Assembly: GCF_014208045.1 (NCBI RefSeq)
Contig: NZ_JACHML010000001.1
Location: forward strand, 186,001-250,000
Source of the DNA: Microbacterium thalassium
Lineage (GTDB): Bacteria; Actinomycetota; Actinomycetes; Actinomycetales; Microbacteriaceae
Direction: 5' to 3'
Length of the DNA stretch: 64,000 nucleotides
Under the pieces are notes generated by a model. It made no database searches. It worked only from the letters and a program-made list of their open reading frames with translations, and was not told the origin of the DNA. How positions within the stretch are numbered: the first letter of the stretch is position 1; each line of letters starts with the position of its first letter. This document shows positions 53,225-63,969 of the stretch, in pieces. Made by a program: the position numbers and the translations under genes.

Positions 53225-53607
53225 GCCGCCGCCTCGTCGGACGGCCTGCGTCGCTCGATCGTCACGGCGACGTCGTCGAACGCGAGGGCGATGGGTGCGT
53301 GCGGCTTGTGCACGGTCACCCGCACCGAGTGGATCAGGGGCTCGGCGAGCACCTCGTCGGCGATGCGGGCGGCGAGCGTCTCGATGAGCGCGACGGGTCG
53401 GCCGCCGATCACCGCCGCGATGCGCTCGGCGATCTCGCCGTAGTGCACCGTGTCGGCGACATCGTCGGTCTCGGCCGCGCGACGCATGTCCAGGCGCATT
53501 GTCACGTCCACCACGAACTCCTGACCGTCACGCCGCTCGTGGGCGAAGACGCCGTGGCGCCCGAAGACGGTCAGCCCGGTCAGCGTGATCTCGTCGGAGT
53601 GACCCAA
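53221..53607 (-). CDS. folB: Dihydroneopterin aldolase
   Basis: 128 residues from the TTG at 53607. ITLTGLTVFGRHGVFAHERR is the FolB start, DTVHYGEIAERI and IETLAARIADEVL follow, and VRVTVHKPHAPI is the C-terminal signature with the catalytic lysine. It converts dihydroneopterin to the hydroxymethylpterin used by FolK. The TTG is chosen because a GGAGGGGGAGAG ribosome binding site lies just upstream; the longer frame runs into folP. Overlaps folP by 28 bases. Confidence 0.9.
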   Translation of the reverse strand: MGHSDEITLTGLTVFGRHGVFAHERRDGQEFVVDVTMRLDMRRAAETDDVADTVHYGEIAERIAAVIGGRPVALIETLAARIADEVLAEPLIHSVRVTVHKPHAPIALAFDDVAVTIERRRPSDEAAA

Positions 53608-54416
53608 CGGCTCTCCCCCTCCCACGCGTGCTGGATGGCCAGGGCGTCGCGGGAGGCGGCGACGTCGTGCACGCGCACCGCCCACGCGCCCGCCTGCGCG
53701 GCCAGGACCGTCGTGACGGCGGTGGCGAGGTCACGGCGCTGCTGCTCGACGGTCGTGGGGTCCTCGGGATCGAGGGTCTCGGTCAGGAAGCGCTTGCGGC
53801 TCGTGCCGACGAGGACCCGCACGCCCAGCTGCCCGAGGCGGTCCAGGCGGCGCAGCAGCGTCCAGTTCTGCTGCCCGCGCTTGCCGAACCCGATGCCCGG
53901 GTCGACGATGATGCGGGCCGGGGGGATGCCGGCGGCCGCGGCCTCGTCGATGCGGGCCGACAGCTCGGTGGCGACGTCGCAGACGATGTCGGAGTACGTC
54001 GCGCGTGCGTACATGTCGGCGGAATGCCCGCGCCAGTGCGACAGCACGACGTCGGCGCCGTAGGGAGCGACGGCGGTCAGCAGGTCGGGGTCGGCGAGGC
54101 CCCCCGACACGTCGTTGACGATGCGGGCGCCGGCTTCGAGCGCGGCGACGGCGGTCGACGCGTTCATGGTGTCGATGCTGACGGCGGCGCCCGCCTCGGC
54201 GAGGGCGCGCACGACCGGGAGGACGCGCTCGCGTTCGACCTCGGGAGCGACGCGCTCGGCTCCCGGCCGGGTGGACTCGCCGCCGATGTCGAGGATCTGG
54301 GCCCCCTCGAGCCGCAGCCGCAGCCCGTGGGCGATCGCGGCGTCGTGATCGAGGTACCGGCCCCCGTCGCTGAACGAGTCGGGCGTGACGTTGACGACGC
54401 CCATCAGAAGGGTCAT
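53580..54416 (-). CDS. folP: Dihydropteroate synthase
   Basis: 278 residues. MGVVNVTPDSFSDGGRY is the DHPS signature and DIGGESTRPGAERV the second; SIDTMNAS, IVNDVSGG, VDPGIGFGKR and VGTSRKRF follow in the proper order. It joins p-aminobenzoate to the pterin and is the sulfonamide target. The ATG overlaps the folE stop by four bases; a longer frame inside folE is rejected. Confidence 0.96.
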   Translation of the reverse strand: MTLLMGVVNVTPDSFSDGGRYLDHDAAIAHGLRLRLEGAQILDIGGESTRPGAERVAPEVERERVLPVVRALAEAGAAVSIDTMNASTAVAALEAGARIVNDVSGGLADPDLLTAVAPYGADVVLSHWRGHSADMYARATYSDIVCDVATELSARIDEAAAAGIPPARIIVDPGIGFGKRGQQNWTLLRRLDRLGQLGVRVLVGTSRKRFLTETLDPEDPTTVEQQRRDLATAVTTVLAAQAGAWAVRVHDVAASRDALAIQHAWEGESRWVTPTRSR

Positions 54417-55003
54417 GCTCGCTGTCCTCCCAGCAGGGCCATGAGCTCGGCGCGCGCCGCCGGCTCGGCGAGTTCGCCGCGGGCGGCGATCGTGACGGTG
54501 GTGGCGTCGGGCTGGCGTCCGCCGCGCATCGTGAGGCACTCGTGGGCGGCGTCGAGCACGACCAGCACGCCGCGCGTGTCCAGCGCGTCGGCGATGGCGT
54601 CGGCGATCTGCTCCCCGAGACGCTCCTGCACCTGCGGGCGCGACGCCAGCACGTCGACGACCTTGGGCAGGGACCCCAGACCCACGATCTGCTCGCCGGG
54701 AAGATACGCGACGTGCGCGGTGCCCCGGAACGGGAGCAGGTGGTGCTCGCACACCGAGCGGAACCGGATGTCGCGCAGCATCACCGCGCCCGAGGGCAGG
54801 GTGTCCGGCGCGGGCCCGCTCGAGACCGAGATGGTCGACCCCAGCGGCGCGGCGGCATCCGCCCCCACGCCGGAGAAGAACTCCGCATAGGCGTCGGCGA
54901 CGCGCTGAGGCGTCTGACGGAGCCCAGCGCGATCGGGGTCCTCCCCGATCGCCTCCAGGAGTTGTCGCACCAGTGCGGCGACGCGCTCGCGATCAACGGC
55001 CAC
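54413..55003 (-). CDS. folE: GTP cyclohydrolase I
   Basis: 196 residues. RSVCEHHLLPFRGTAHVAY carries the zinc ligands (Cys and His pair), GLGSLPKVVDVLASRPQVQE and the ECLTMRGGRQPDATTVT segment with the third ligand complete the site. It makes dihydroneopterin triphosphate, first step of folate synthesis. GTG start; TAGGCT lies six bases upstream and its TAG is also the ftsH stop codon, so folE has its own leaderless promoter. Confidence 0.96.
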   Translation of the reverse strand: MAVDRERVAALVRQLLEAIGEDPDRAGLRQTPQRVADAYAEFFSGVGADAAAPLGSTISVSSGPAPDTLPSGAVMLRDIRFRSVCEHHLLPFRGTAHVAYLPGEQIVGLGSLPKVVDVLASRPQVQERLGEQIADAIADALDTRGVLVVLDAAHECLTMRGGRQPDATTVTIAARGELAEPAARAELMALLGGQRA

Positions 55004-55012
55004 AGGCCGAGC

Positions 55013-57022
<2,010 letters not shown>

Positions 57023-57115
57023 TGTGTGGGCGCGAACGCCCTGTCCCTTCGTCGGCGGCACCGCGGCGATCCAGCCTGCCGGCGGTGGGTTTCAGGGTAT
57101 ACCGCGCAACCTAGG

Positions 57116-57152
57116 CACCCCCTGTGCATTCGCCCACGGCGTACAGGGGGTG
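57116..57152 (-). terminator. Terminator after hpt
   Basis: CACCCCCTGT (57116-57125) and ACAGGGGGTG (57143-57152) form a perfect 10-base stem with a 17-base loop. It lies directly after the hpt stop on the minus strand and separates it from ftsH. Confidence 0.75.
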
Positions 57153-57164
57153 ACGGCGCGCGCG

Positions 57165-57716
57165 TCAGGAGTACACGTGCGGCGCGAGCACGGCGACGTC
57201 GCGCAGATTGCGGTACTTCTCGGCGTAGTCCAGGCCGTAGCCGACCACGAAGTCGGTGGGGATGTCGAAGCCGACGTACTTGCAGGGCACGACCACCTTC
57301 GCCGCCTCGGGCTTGCGCAGGAGCGCGAACACGTCGACGGCCTCGGCGCCGCGCGACGCGAAGTTCTCGAGCAGCCAGCTGAGGGTGAGCCCCGAGTCGA
57401 TGATGTCCTCGACGATCAGCACGTGCTTGCCGTGCAGGTCGGTGTCGAGGTCCTTGCGGATCTGGACGACGCCGCTGGACTTCGTCCCGGCGCCGTAGGA
57501 CGACACCGCCATCCAGTCCATCGGCACGAGGCTCTTCAGCGACCGCGAGAAGTCGGCCATCACCATGATCGCGCCCTTGAGGACGCCGACCAGCAGCAGG
57601 TCCTTGCCGGCGTAGTCCGCCTCGACCTGCGCGGCGATCTCGTCGAGCTTGTCGCGGATCTGCTCCTCGGTGACGAGGACCTCGGTGATGTCGCTTTCGA
57701 TGTCGGTCGCGCGCAT
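57165..57716 (-). CDS. hpt: Hypoxanthine phosphoribosyltransferase
   Basis: 183 residues. LLVGVLKGAIMVMADFSR, the PRPP-binding loop HVLIVEDIIDSGLTLSWLL and VPCKYVGFDIPTDFVVGYG are the HPRT blocks. It salvages hypoxanthine and guanine to IMP and GMP. TAGACT lies six bases before the ATG and reuses the TAG stop codon of tilS, giving hpt its own leaderless promoter. tilS-hpt-ftsH order is conserved in actinobacteria. Confidence 0.96.
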   Translation of the reverse strand: MRATDIESDITEVLVTEEQIRDKLDEIAAQVEADYAGKDLLLVGVLKGAIMVMADFSRSLKSLVPMDWMAVSSYGAGTKSSGVVQIRKDLDTDLHGKHVLIVEDIIDSGLTLSWLLENFASRGAEAVDVFALLRKPEAAKVVVPCKYVGFDIPTDFVVGYGLDYAEKYRNLRDVAVLAPHVYS

Positions 57717-57725
57717 GACCCGAGT

Positions 57726-58751
57726 CTATTCAGTCGGACGCGCGTCGCCACCGGCGGCGGCCGCCGCGAACTCGATCCGGCCGCCCGTGCGGCGGGCGCG
57801 GCATCCGGGGAGGTCGATCGGGCCCTGGCCCGACCAGTCGGTGACGAGCCGCGCGACCTCGATCGTCTGCCCCCGTGTCAGGCTCTGACCGAACTCTGCG
57901 GCGACGACGTGCCTGATGATGCGGTTGCGCAGCGCCGCCGGATTGGCCGCCAGCGCCGCGACCGAGACCGAGATGCCCGCTTCGGCATGCTCGACGATGT
58001 CCTCGATCGTCTCGTCGATCATCTCGTCGAACGCCTCGGCGTCTTCGCGCAGCTGCGCCGCGGTGCGCGCGAGCGCGCCGGCGATCCCCGGCCCGAGCTC
58101 GGCCTCGAGCACCGGCAGCACGCGCTCGCGCACCCGCACGCGTGCGTACGCGATATCGGCGTTGTGCGGGTCCTCCCACGGCTCGAGCCCCTGCGCGGCG
58201 CAGGCTGCGCGGGTCGTGGCCCGCCGCACGTCGAGCAGCGGACGCAGCAGCGCGACGCCGTCGAGGTCGGATGCCGGCGACATGCCCTGCAGACTCGCCG
58301 CTCCGGCTCCCCGCGCGAGGCCGAGCAGCACCGTCTCGGCCTGGTCGTCCAGCGTGTGCGCGACGAGCACCGCCGCGGCGCCCGCCTCCGCAGCCGCCGC
58401 GCGCAGCACCCCGTACCGCGCCGTGCGCGCCGCCGCCTCGGGTCCGCCCGCGCCGGCGACCTCGACCCTCGTGACGCGTGCGTCGAGCCCGAGGCCGCGT
58501 GCCGCCGCGGCCGCCGCGGCCGCGACATCCGCCGACCCGATCTGGAGTCCGTGGTCGACGACGACCGCCAGCGCCCGCACGCCCGCCTTCGGGCCCTCGA
58601 AGGCAACAGCCGCGGCGAGCGCCAGCGAATCCGCCCCGCCGCTGAGCCCCACGACGACTGCCGAGCCGGCGCCGAGCCCCCGCAGCGCCGGGCGCACCGC
58701 GCGCCGCACCTCGGCGACGGAGGGGTCCAGCCCCGGCCTGCGCTCGTCCAC
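57726..58751 (-). CDS. tilS: tRNA(Ile)-lysidine synthetase
   Basis: 341 residues. The PP-loop SGGADSLALA (after VVVGLSGG), then VLVAHTLDDQAETVLL and LLRPLLDVRRATTRA, are TilS signatures. It modifies C34 of tRNA-Ile to lysidine so that AUA is read as isoleucine; essential. The C-terminal domain is short, as in actinobacteria. GTG start with TACCTT six bases upstream. Divergent from ppa. Confidence 0.95.
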   Translation of the reverse strand: MDERRPGLDPSVAEVRRAVRPALRGLGAGSAVVVGLSGGADSLALAAAVAFEGPKAGVRALAVVVDHGLQIGSADVAAAAAAAARGLGLDARVTRVEVAGAGGPEAAARTARYGVLRAAAAEAGAAAVLVAHTLDDQAETVLLGLARGAGAASLQGMSPASDLDGVALLRPLLDVRRATTRAACAAQGLEPWEDPHNADIAYARVRVRERVLPVLEAELGPGIAGALARTAAQLREDAEAFDEMIDETIEDIVEHAEAGISVSVAALAANPAALRNRIIRHVVAAEFGQSLTRGQTIEVARLVTDWSGQGPIDLPGCRARRTGGRIEFAAAAAGGDARPTE

Positions 58752-58824
58752 GCCCTCAAGGTATCGGCTCCCCCGCGACTAGGCTGGTGTGCGGCATCCC
58801 CACAGACTTCGAAGGAGCACCAGC

Positions 58825-59358
58825 ATGGGCGCGTACGACGCCGTCATCGAGATCCCGCGCGGCAGCCGCATCAAGTACGAGGTCGACCACGGCACCGGCC
58901 GGGTCTTCCTCGACCGCATCCTCTACACGCCGATGGGCTACCCCGCGAACTACGGCTTCTTCGAGAACACCCTGGGCGAGGACGGCGACCCGCTCGACGT
59001 GCTGGTGCTGCTCGACTACGACATCGCGCCCGGCGTCGTCGTCAAGGTGCGCCCCGTCGGCGTGCTGAAGATGAGCGACGAGGCCGGCGGCGACGACAAG
59101 CTGGTCGCGGTGCTCGCGAAGGACCCGCGCTGGGCCCACATCCAGGACGTCGACGACATCGCCGAGTACACGCAGAAGGAGATCGCCCACTTCTTCGAGC
59201 ACTACAAGGACCTCGAGCCCGGCAAGTGGGTCAAGGTCGACGAGTGGGGCGACGTCACCGAGGCCGAGCGCCTCGTGGCGGAGTCCTTCACGCGCTTCGA
59301 GGAGCACGAGGGCCAGACCGAGACCCAGGGTGAGGGCGAGGCGCCCACCACGCGGTAG
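58825..59358 (+). CDS. ppa: Inorganic pyrophosphatase, family I
   Basis: 177 residues from the ATG at 58825, preceded by GAAGGAGC; an in-frame ATG twelve codons earlier is rejected. [27 protein letters not shown] and [11 protein letters not shown] with the catalytic aspartates are the family I signatures. It hydrolyses pyrophosphate to drive biosynthesis. TAGGCT near 58780 is a possible -10. The acidic, Thr/Glu-rich C-terminus extends beyond the fold. Its TAG stop is part of the next promoter. Confidence 0.97.
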   Translation: MGAYDAVIEIPRGSRIKYEVDHGTGRVFLDRILYTPMGYPANYGFFENTLGEDGDPLDVLVLLDYDIAPGVVVKVRPVGVLKMSDEAGGDDKLVAVLAKDPRWAHIQDVDDIAEYTQKEIAHFFEHYKDLEPGKWVKVDEWGDVTEAERLVAESFTRFEEHEGQTETQGEGEAPTTR

Positions 59359-59367
59359 CCTTCGGCC

Positions 59368-60717
59368 ATGACCCGGCCCGGCGGCGCAGTCAGGCGGCGA
59401 CTCGCCTCGATCACCGAGGCGATCGCGTCCCGCCTGTGGCCGCTGCCGCTCGTGGCGGTCATCGCCGGCGTGATCCTCGGGGTCGCGCTGCCGGTGATCG
59501 ACCGGGCCGTCGACGCGTCCCTGCCCTCGTGGGTGGGGACGTTCGTCTTCTCGGGCGGAGTGGATGCCGCCCGCGCGGTGCTGTCGGCGATCGCCGGCTC
59601 GCTCATCACCGCCGCCTCGCTGACGTTCTCGCTGACGGTGGTGGCGCTGCAGCTGGCCTCCAGCCAGGCGTCGCCGCGGCTGCTGCGCATGTTCGCGTCG
59701 GACCGGATGGTGCACGCGACGCTGGCGATGTTCCTCGGCACGTTCGCCTACGCCCTAACGGTGCTCCGCACGGTCGAGGACGCGACGGAGGATGCCGACG
59801 AGTTCGTGCCGCGGCTCGCGCTGACGGCGGCATCCGTCCTCACGCTTTCGAGCGTCATCGTGCTGACGTTCTTCCTCGCCCACCTGGCGCGGCAGCTGCG
59901 CGTCGAGACGATGATGCGCGACGTGCACCGCGAGGCGTCCGAGACGATCGCCCTCATGGCCGACGACGCCCCCGGCGCACCGGCGGCCGCCCCCGCGCGT
60001 CCCGGGCATGCCCGGACGGTGCCGGCCCCGACGTCCGGGTTCATCACGGGCGTCGACCGCGAAGCGCTCGTGCGGGTCGCCGCAGAGGCCGATGCCGTCG
60101 TGCGAGAGCTGCGGACCGTGGGCGAGAACGTCGTCGAGGGCACCCCGCTCATCGAGTGGTGGCCGTCGGACCCGATGGTGCGCCCGGACGCCGAGACCTC
60201 GGAGCGGCTCGCGGAGTCGCTCGCGGAATGCTTCTCGGCCGCGTACGAGCGCACGCCGCCGCAGGACGTCGGGTTCGGCCTGCGGCAGCTCGCCGATGTC
60301 GCGGCCAAGGCGCTGTCGCCGGGCGTCAACGACCCCACCACCGCCGTCCACGCCCTCGGGCACATCGCCGCGGTGCTGGGCGATCTGGCCGAGCGCGACG
60401 AGCGGCCCGCCGCGTGGGCGGATGCCGACGGAGCCGCGCGGCTGATTCCTGCGGGCGGCGGCTTCGCGGACTTCGCCGAGGTCGGGCTGCAGCAGATCCG
60501 CCGGTACGGCGCAGGCGACCCCGACGTCGCGGCGCGCCTGTTCGCCGTCATCGACGACGTTGCCTGGCGAGCACGACGACCGTCCGAGCGGGACGTCCTG
60601 CTCGGCCAGCTCGAGCGGCTGGAGGCATCCGTCGCCCGCGAGGACTACGACGAGGTCGAGCGCGCCCGGTTCGCCGACCTGGGCGCGCGTGCACGGGCCA
60701 CGCTCGGACGCGCCTGA
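59368..60717 (+). CDS. DUF2254 membrane protein
   Basis: 449 residues. Four membrane helices in the first 180 residues (LPLVAVIAGVILGVALPV; AGSLITAASLTFSLTVVAL; ATLAMFLGTFAYAL; LTLSSVIVLTFFLAHLA), with QLASSQASPRLLRMF between, then a cytosolic domain containing GVNDPTTAVHALGHI. These are the DUF2254 hallmarks. Function unknown. TAGCCT lies six bases before the ATG and its TAG is the ppa stop codon. Confidence 0.9.
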   Translation: MTRPGGAVRRRLASITEAIASRLWPLPLVAVIAGVILGVALPVIDRAVDASLPSWVGTFVFSGGVDAARAVLSAIAGSLITAASLTFSLTVVALQLASSQASPRLLRMFASDRMVHATLAMFLGTFAYALTVLRTVEDATEDADEFVPRLALTAASVLTLSSVIVLTFFLAHLARQLRVETMMRDVHREASETIALMADDAPGAPAAAPARPGHARTVPAPTSGFITGVDREALVRVAAEADAVVRELRTVGENVVEGTPLIEWWPSDPMVRPDAETSERLAESLAECFSAAYERTPPQDVGFGLRQLADVAAKALSPGVNDPTTAVHALGHIAAVLGDLAERDERPAAWADADGAARLIPAGGGFADFAEVGLQQIRRYGAGDPDVAARLFAVIDDVAWRARRPSERDVLLGQLERLEASVAREDYDEVERARFADLGARARATLGRA

Positions 60718-60741
60718 CGACGCGGGCGATGACCGGTCGCG

Positions 60742-62139
60742 TCAGACCGAGACGCCGCGTGCGGCCATGAACGGCACCGGGTTGATGGGATAGCCGTTCT
60801 GGTACACCTCGTAGTGCAGGTGGCATCCGAACGAGTTGCCCGTGCGCCCCTCCGCCGCGATGAGCTGACCGGCACTGACCCGCTGGCCGTAGCCGACGTA
60901 GAGGCCGCCCCACTGGATGTGGGCGTAGCCGGTGGCGATTCCGTTGCCGTGGTCGATCTTGATGTAGTTGCCGTAGCCGCCGTTGGCGCCGGCGTACACG
61001 ACGGTTCCGGCGTGCGCCGCGTAGATGCCCGCGCCGCACCCGGAGGCGAGGTCGACGCCGTAGTGGAAGCTGCTGGCGCAGTAGCTCGGGCCGCACTGGA
61101 CGCTGCGCGGGCCGTAGCCCGAGGTGTGCCGGCCCGACGACGGACGCGCCCACCCGGAGTTGACGACCTTGCCGCCGCCGCCGCTCGACCCGCTGCTGCT
61201 CGAACCGCCGCTGCTGCTGCCGCCGGACGAAGCCGCAGCCGCAGCCGCCGCGAGCCGCGCGGCCTCTTCGCGGGCCTTCCGTGCGGCCTCTTCCCGGGCC
61301 TTGCGGGCCGCCTCCTCGCGGACGCGGACGCCCTCCTGGTAGTCGGCGATCGTCTTCGCGGTCGTGTCCTGCAGCGCGGCCAGCTGGGCCTCGAGCGTGG
61401 CGAGGTTCGCATTCTGCGCGTCGAGGGCGGCCTGAGCCTCGTCGGCGGCCTTCTGCGCCGCGATCATCTTCTCCTCGGCGACCTTCTGGAGCCGGTCGCG
61501 CTCGTTGCGCGCGACCACGGCCTGATCGCTGAGGCTCTGCGCCGAGTCGCGCGCCGTGATCGCCTCGGCGTAGATGTCCTGGTTGCGCTCGAGCAGCCGG
61601 TCCATCGTGCCCAGACGCGTCAGCAGGTCGTCGGCCGACGACGCCGATCCGGCGAAGAAGAGCTCGAGCGACGTGTCGTCGCCGCCGCTGCGATAGAGCT
61701 GCGCCGCGACGCGGCCCGCCTTGTTGGCGGCGTCCAGTGCGGCGGCGGCCTGCTCGTCGGCCTGCTCCTGGATCTGGTCGGCACGGTAGGAGGCGTCGAA
61801 GTACTCCTGCTGGGCGACGTAGAACTCGTCGGACGCCTTCTCGGCCGCGGCCTGCTTGGCGGCGACCTCGGCCTTGAGCGATTCGATCAGCGACTGGATC
61901 CTGGTGACCTCGGTGGCCTTGGCCGCCTCGTTCGCCTTGGCCTTCTGCACGTCGTCCCACGTGGGGTAGTCGTCGGCGAACGCGGCCGGCACGAGCGGGC
62001 TCGCGATCGCCGCCGTGGCGGCGACGCCGAGGACGCCCAGACCGAGCGTCGCGCGGCGGGTCAGCGTCGGGCGCAGGGTCGGTCGATCGCGCTGCGTGGG
62101 GGCGCAGCCGCACGCGTCGGGGTCGGGCTCAACGCTCAC
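60742..62139 (-). CDS. Tat-exported M23-family peptidase with coiled coil
   Basis: 465 residues. A twin-arginine signal (TLTRRATLGLGVLGVAAT, ending near AFADD), a long coiled coil (about residues 75-290) rich in Ala/Glu/Lys, a Gly/Ser linker, and a C-terminal LytM domain with FHYGVDLASG, GGYGNYIKIDHGNG and CHLHYEVYQNG, giving the zinc ligands of M23 endopeptidases. It probably cuts peptidoglycan cross-bridges or activates hydrolases in division. GTG start after GGGAGGGG. Before the signal it has a cysteine pair (ACGCAP). Confidence 0.93.
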   Translation of the reverse strand: MSVEPDPDACGCAPTQRDRPTLRPTLTRRATLGLGVLGVAATAAIASPLVPAAFADDYPTWDDVQKAKANEAAKATEVTRIQSLIESLKAEVAAKQAAAEKASDEFYVAQQEYFDASYRADQIQEQADEQAAAALDAANKAGRVAAQLYRSGGDDTSLELFFAGSASSADDLLTRLGTMDRLLERNQDIYAEAITARDSAQSLSDQAVVARNERDRLQKVAEEKMIAAQKAADEAQAALDAQNANLATLEAQLAALQDTTAKTIADYQEGVRVREEAARKAREEAARKAREEAARLAAAAAAASSGGSSSGGSSSSGSSGGGGKVVNSGWARPSSGRHTSGYGPRSVQCGPSYCASSFHYGVDLASGCGAGIYAAHAGTVVYAGANGGYGNYIKIDHGNGIATGYAHIQWGGLYVGYGQRVSAGQLIAAEGRTGNSFGCHLHYEVYQNGYPINPVPFMAARGVSV

Positions 62140-62295
62140 AGACCCCTCCCTTCGCGCGACAACGTCTTTCACATTAGCAACATTGGTCGCATCTGCCACG
62201 GATTGAGTCGCGCGCGCTCCCGTCCCAGCGTCGGGGCGCACACCGCCTAGTGTCCGCTCTTTCCGACGCGTGCACCAGAGGGCCCCGGCCCCGAT

Positions 62296-62324
62296 TTGGC
62301 GTGGCGCCGGAAATCTCTTATGCT
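62296..62324 (+). promoter_or_regulatory. Promoter of the tRNA Glu-Asp-Phe operon
   Basis: TTGGCG (62296-62301) and TATGCT (62319-62324) are separated by exactly 17 bases and lie about 36 bases before tRNA-Glu, a good sigma-70-type match for a stable RNA promoter. The leftward M23 gene promoter lies further left; the 62140-62295 stretch holds only its leader, including a possible TAATGT -10. Confidence 0.7.
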
Positions 62325-62360
62325 TGATCGTCGGCAGGCGAGAGCCCACCGGGTTCATCC

Positions 62361-62433
62361 GGCCCCATCGTTTAGCGGCCTAGGACGCCGCCCTTTCACG
62401 GCGGTAGCACGGGTTCGAATCCCGTTGGGGTCA
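62361..62433 (+). tRNA. tRNA-Glu(UUC)
   Basis: 73 bases. Acceptor stem GGCCCCA pairs with TGGGGTC (one G-U pair), discriminator A. Anticodon stem CCGCC/GGCGG closes the loop CTTTCAC, anticodon TTC. T-arm ACGGG-TTCGAAT-CCCGT. CCA is not encoded. Confidence 0.95.
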
Positions 62434-62463
62434 CTCACGCCGGCAACACAATTTCACAAGCAT

Positions 62464-62537
62464 GGCCCTGTAGCGCAGTTGGTTAGCGTGCCGCCCTGTC
62501 ACGGCGGAGGTCGCGGGTTCAAGTCCCGTCAGGGTCG
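62464..62537 (+). tRNA. tRNA-Asp(GUC)
   Basis: 74 bases. Acceptor GGCCCTG pairs with CAGGGTC, discriminator G. Anticodon stem CCGCC/GGCGG with loop CTGTCAC, anticodon GTC. T-arm GCGGG-TTCAAGT-CCCGT. CCA is not encoded. Confidence 0.95.
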
Positions 62538-62548
62538 CTCCGAGCGAC

Positions 62549-62575
62549 AAGCCCTTCTCGGAGGGCTTTTCGTTT
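62549..62575 (+). terminator. Hairpin between tRNA-Asp and tRNA-Phe
   Basis: AAGCCCT (62549-62555) pairs with AGGGCTT (62562-62568) and is followed by TTCGTTT, a clear intrinsic terminator. A second stem GCGGCA/TGCCGC lies at 62581-62600. It may limit expression of tRNA-Phe unless a separate promoter exists. Confidence 0.8.
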
Positions 62576-62602
62576 AGGACGCGGCAGCTTCGGATGCCGC
62601 GC

Positions 62603-62675
62603 GGCTCTGTAGCTCAGTTGGTAGAGCGTTCGACTGAAAATCGAAAGGTCACCGGATCGATGCCGGTCGGAGCCA
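62603..62675 (+). tRNA. tRNA-Phe(GAA)
   Basis: 73 bases. Acceptor GGCTCTG pairs with CGGAGCC (one T-G pair), discriminator A. Anticodon stem TTCGA/TCGAA with loop CTGAAAA, anticodon GAA. The T-arm ACCGG/CCGGT has the loop ATCGATG, with A instead of T at the normally invariant T54 position. It is the probable attachment site for the integrase downstream. Confidence 0.9.
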
Positions 62676-62705
62676 CAAGGGTGATCGTTACAGTCACCCC
62701 AGGAA

Positions 62706-62743
62706 CCCTCGCGTAGCTTCTACATCGCGGGGGTTTCGTTTTT
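62706..62743 (+). terminator. Terminator after tRNA-Phe
   Basis: CCCTCGCG (62706-62713) pairs with CGCGGGGG (62726-62733, one T-G pair) and is followed by TTTCGTTTTT. A smaller GGGTGA/TCACCC hairpin precedes it. It terminates rightward transcripts before the integrase gene. Confidence 0.8.
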
Positions 62744-62793
62744 CCTTGGAAACACTGGGATCGCGAGGATCTCGACGCCCGGCGTGCGCTCCG

Positions 62794-63969
62794 TTAGCGG
62801 GCATCTTCCGACCCGTCCGACGAGTCATCCGCGGAGTCCTCCACACTCGCGTCAGCGGCGTCTGCCCACGATTTGCCCACGAACGAATCACGAGCAGCGC
62901 GATCGAGGGCGGCTGAGACGGATGTCAGGTCCTCCGGGAAGAGGTCCGCATACACGTCGAGGGTCATCGCCGCCGACGCGTGCCCCAGCATCCGTTGGAG
63001 GAGCTTGACGTTCGCGCCGGCTGACATCGCGAGGCTGGCCGCGGTGTGGCGCAGGTCGTGCGGAGTGACCTGCGGGAAGTCTTCGTCCAGTCGCGATGAC
63101 AGTCTCTCCACGGCAGGACTGAAGACGCGGCGACGGAAGTTTCCACCGCGAAGGGGCGCTCCGGTGGGCCCGCAGAAGAGGAGACCGGTATCGCGGCCGG
63201 CTGCGACATGCTCGGCGATGCTCTCGTCGAGCAGCGACGGGTACGGCACGGTGCGCTGCTCATGCGTCTTCGGCGTTCCCCACACGAGGTTTCCCCGGAC
63301 GTCGGCGACGGCACGCCTCACTCTGACGAACCGCGCATCGAGGTCGACATCCTCCGGGCGAAGCGCGGTCGCCTCGCCCCAGCGCAGCCCCGTGTAGGCG
63401 AGGAAGCGGATGAGTGTCGCCCACTCGCCGACCTCCTCGGCGAGCAGATGCACCTGCGAGTGGTTTAGATAGTGGCGATCTGAAGCGACCACGCGCGGCA
63501 GGGCGATCTCCGCTGCCACGTTCCGCCCGAGACGTCCGTCGCGTACCGCGTAGGCGAGGACGCCGGACAGCACGAGGTAGATCTGCCGGGTAGACGACGG
63601 CGACAGCGACTTGGACAGCGTCGCGACCCAGGCCTGCACCGCGGCATGGTCGATGTCGGCCACGCGCGTACTCCCCCACTTCGGCAGCACGTGCTTGTCG
63701 AGCGAATTCCGGTATCCCGACCGGGTCGTCGCCTTGACACTGATCTTGCCGTCGTACCAGGCCTCAGCCACATCACCGAACCGTACGCGCGACCGTGCGG
63801 GATCGACCCACTCGCCGCGGAGCTTGGACGCCTCGACGGTCGCGAGGAATGCTTCCGCCTCCCGCTTCGTGCGGAATCCTCGCTTGTCGGTCTGCTTGTT
63901 GTCCGGGCGGCGGTATCGAACGCGATAGCGACGGCCAGCCTTGGACTCATACGACTCGACACTTCCCAC
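62794..63969 (-). CDS. int: Tyrosine recombinase/phage-type integrase
   Basis: 391 residues. An N-terminal AP2-like arm domain (YRVRYRRPDNKQTDKRGF), a SAM-like core-binding domain (about 65-170) and a catalytic domain with TGLRWGE (Arg), HDLRHTAA (His-x-x-Arg), LGHASAAMT and the nucleophile MTLDVYADLF (Tyr). It integrates a mobile element by site-specific recombination. It faces tRNA-Phe 118 bases away, the usual layout when the attachment site is the tRNA 3' end. GTG start inside an inverted repeat. The rest of the element should lie beyond the right edge. Confidence 0.95.
   Translation of the reverse strand: MGSVESYESKAGRRYRVRYRRPDNKQTDKRGFRTKREAEAFLATVEASKLRGEWVDPARSRVRFGDVAEAWYDGKISVKATTRSGYRNSLDKHVLPKWGSTRVADIDHAAVQAWVATLSKSLSPSSTRQIYLVLSGVLAYAVRDGRLGRNVAAEIALPRVVASDRHYLNHSQVHLLAEEVGEWATLIRFLAYTGLRWGEATALRPEDVDLDARFVRVRRAVADVRGNLVWGTPKTHEQRTVPYPSLLDESIAEHVAAGRDTGLLFCGPTGAPLRGGNFRRRVFSPAVERLSSRLDEDFPQVTPHDLRHTAASLAMSAGANVKLLQRMLGHASAAMTLDVYADLFPEDLTSVSAALDRAARDSFVGKSWADAADASVEDSADDSSDGSEDAR

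Noticed and set aside
62140..62295. c-di-AMP (ydaO-type) riboswitch before the M23 peptidase
   Set aside because: Such riboswitches precede some actinobacterial wall hydrolases, but I could not find the conserved core and the leader is too short.
62296..62577. A 93-codon frame across the tRNA-Glu and tRNA-Asp genes
   Set aside because: Both tRNAs fold fully; the translated frame is incidental.
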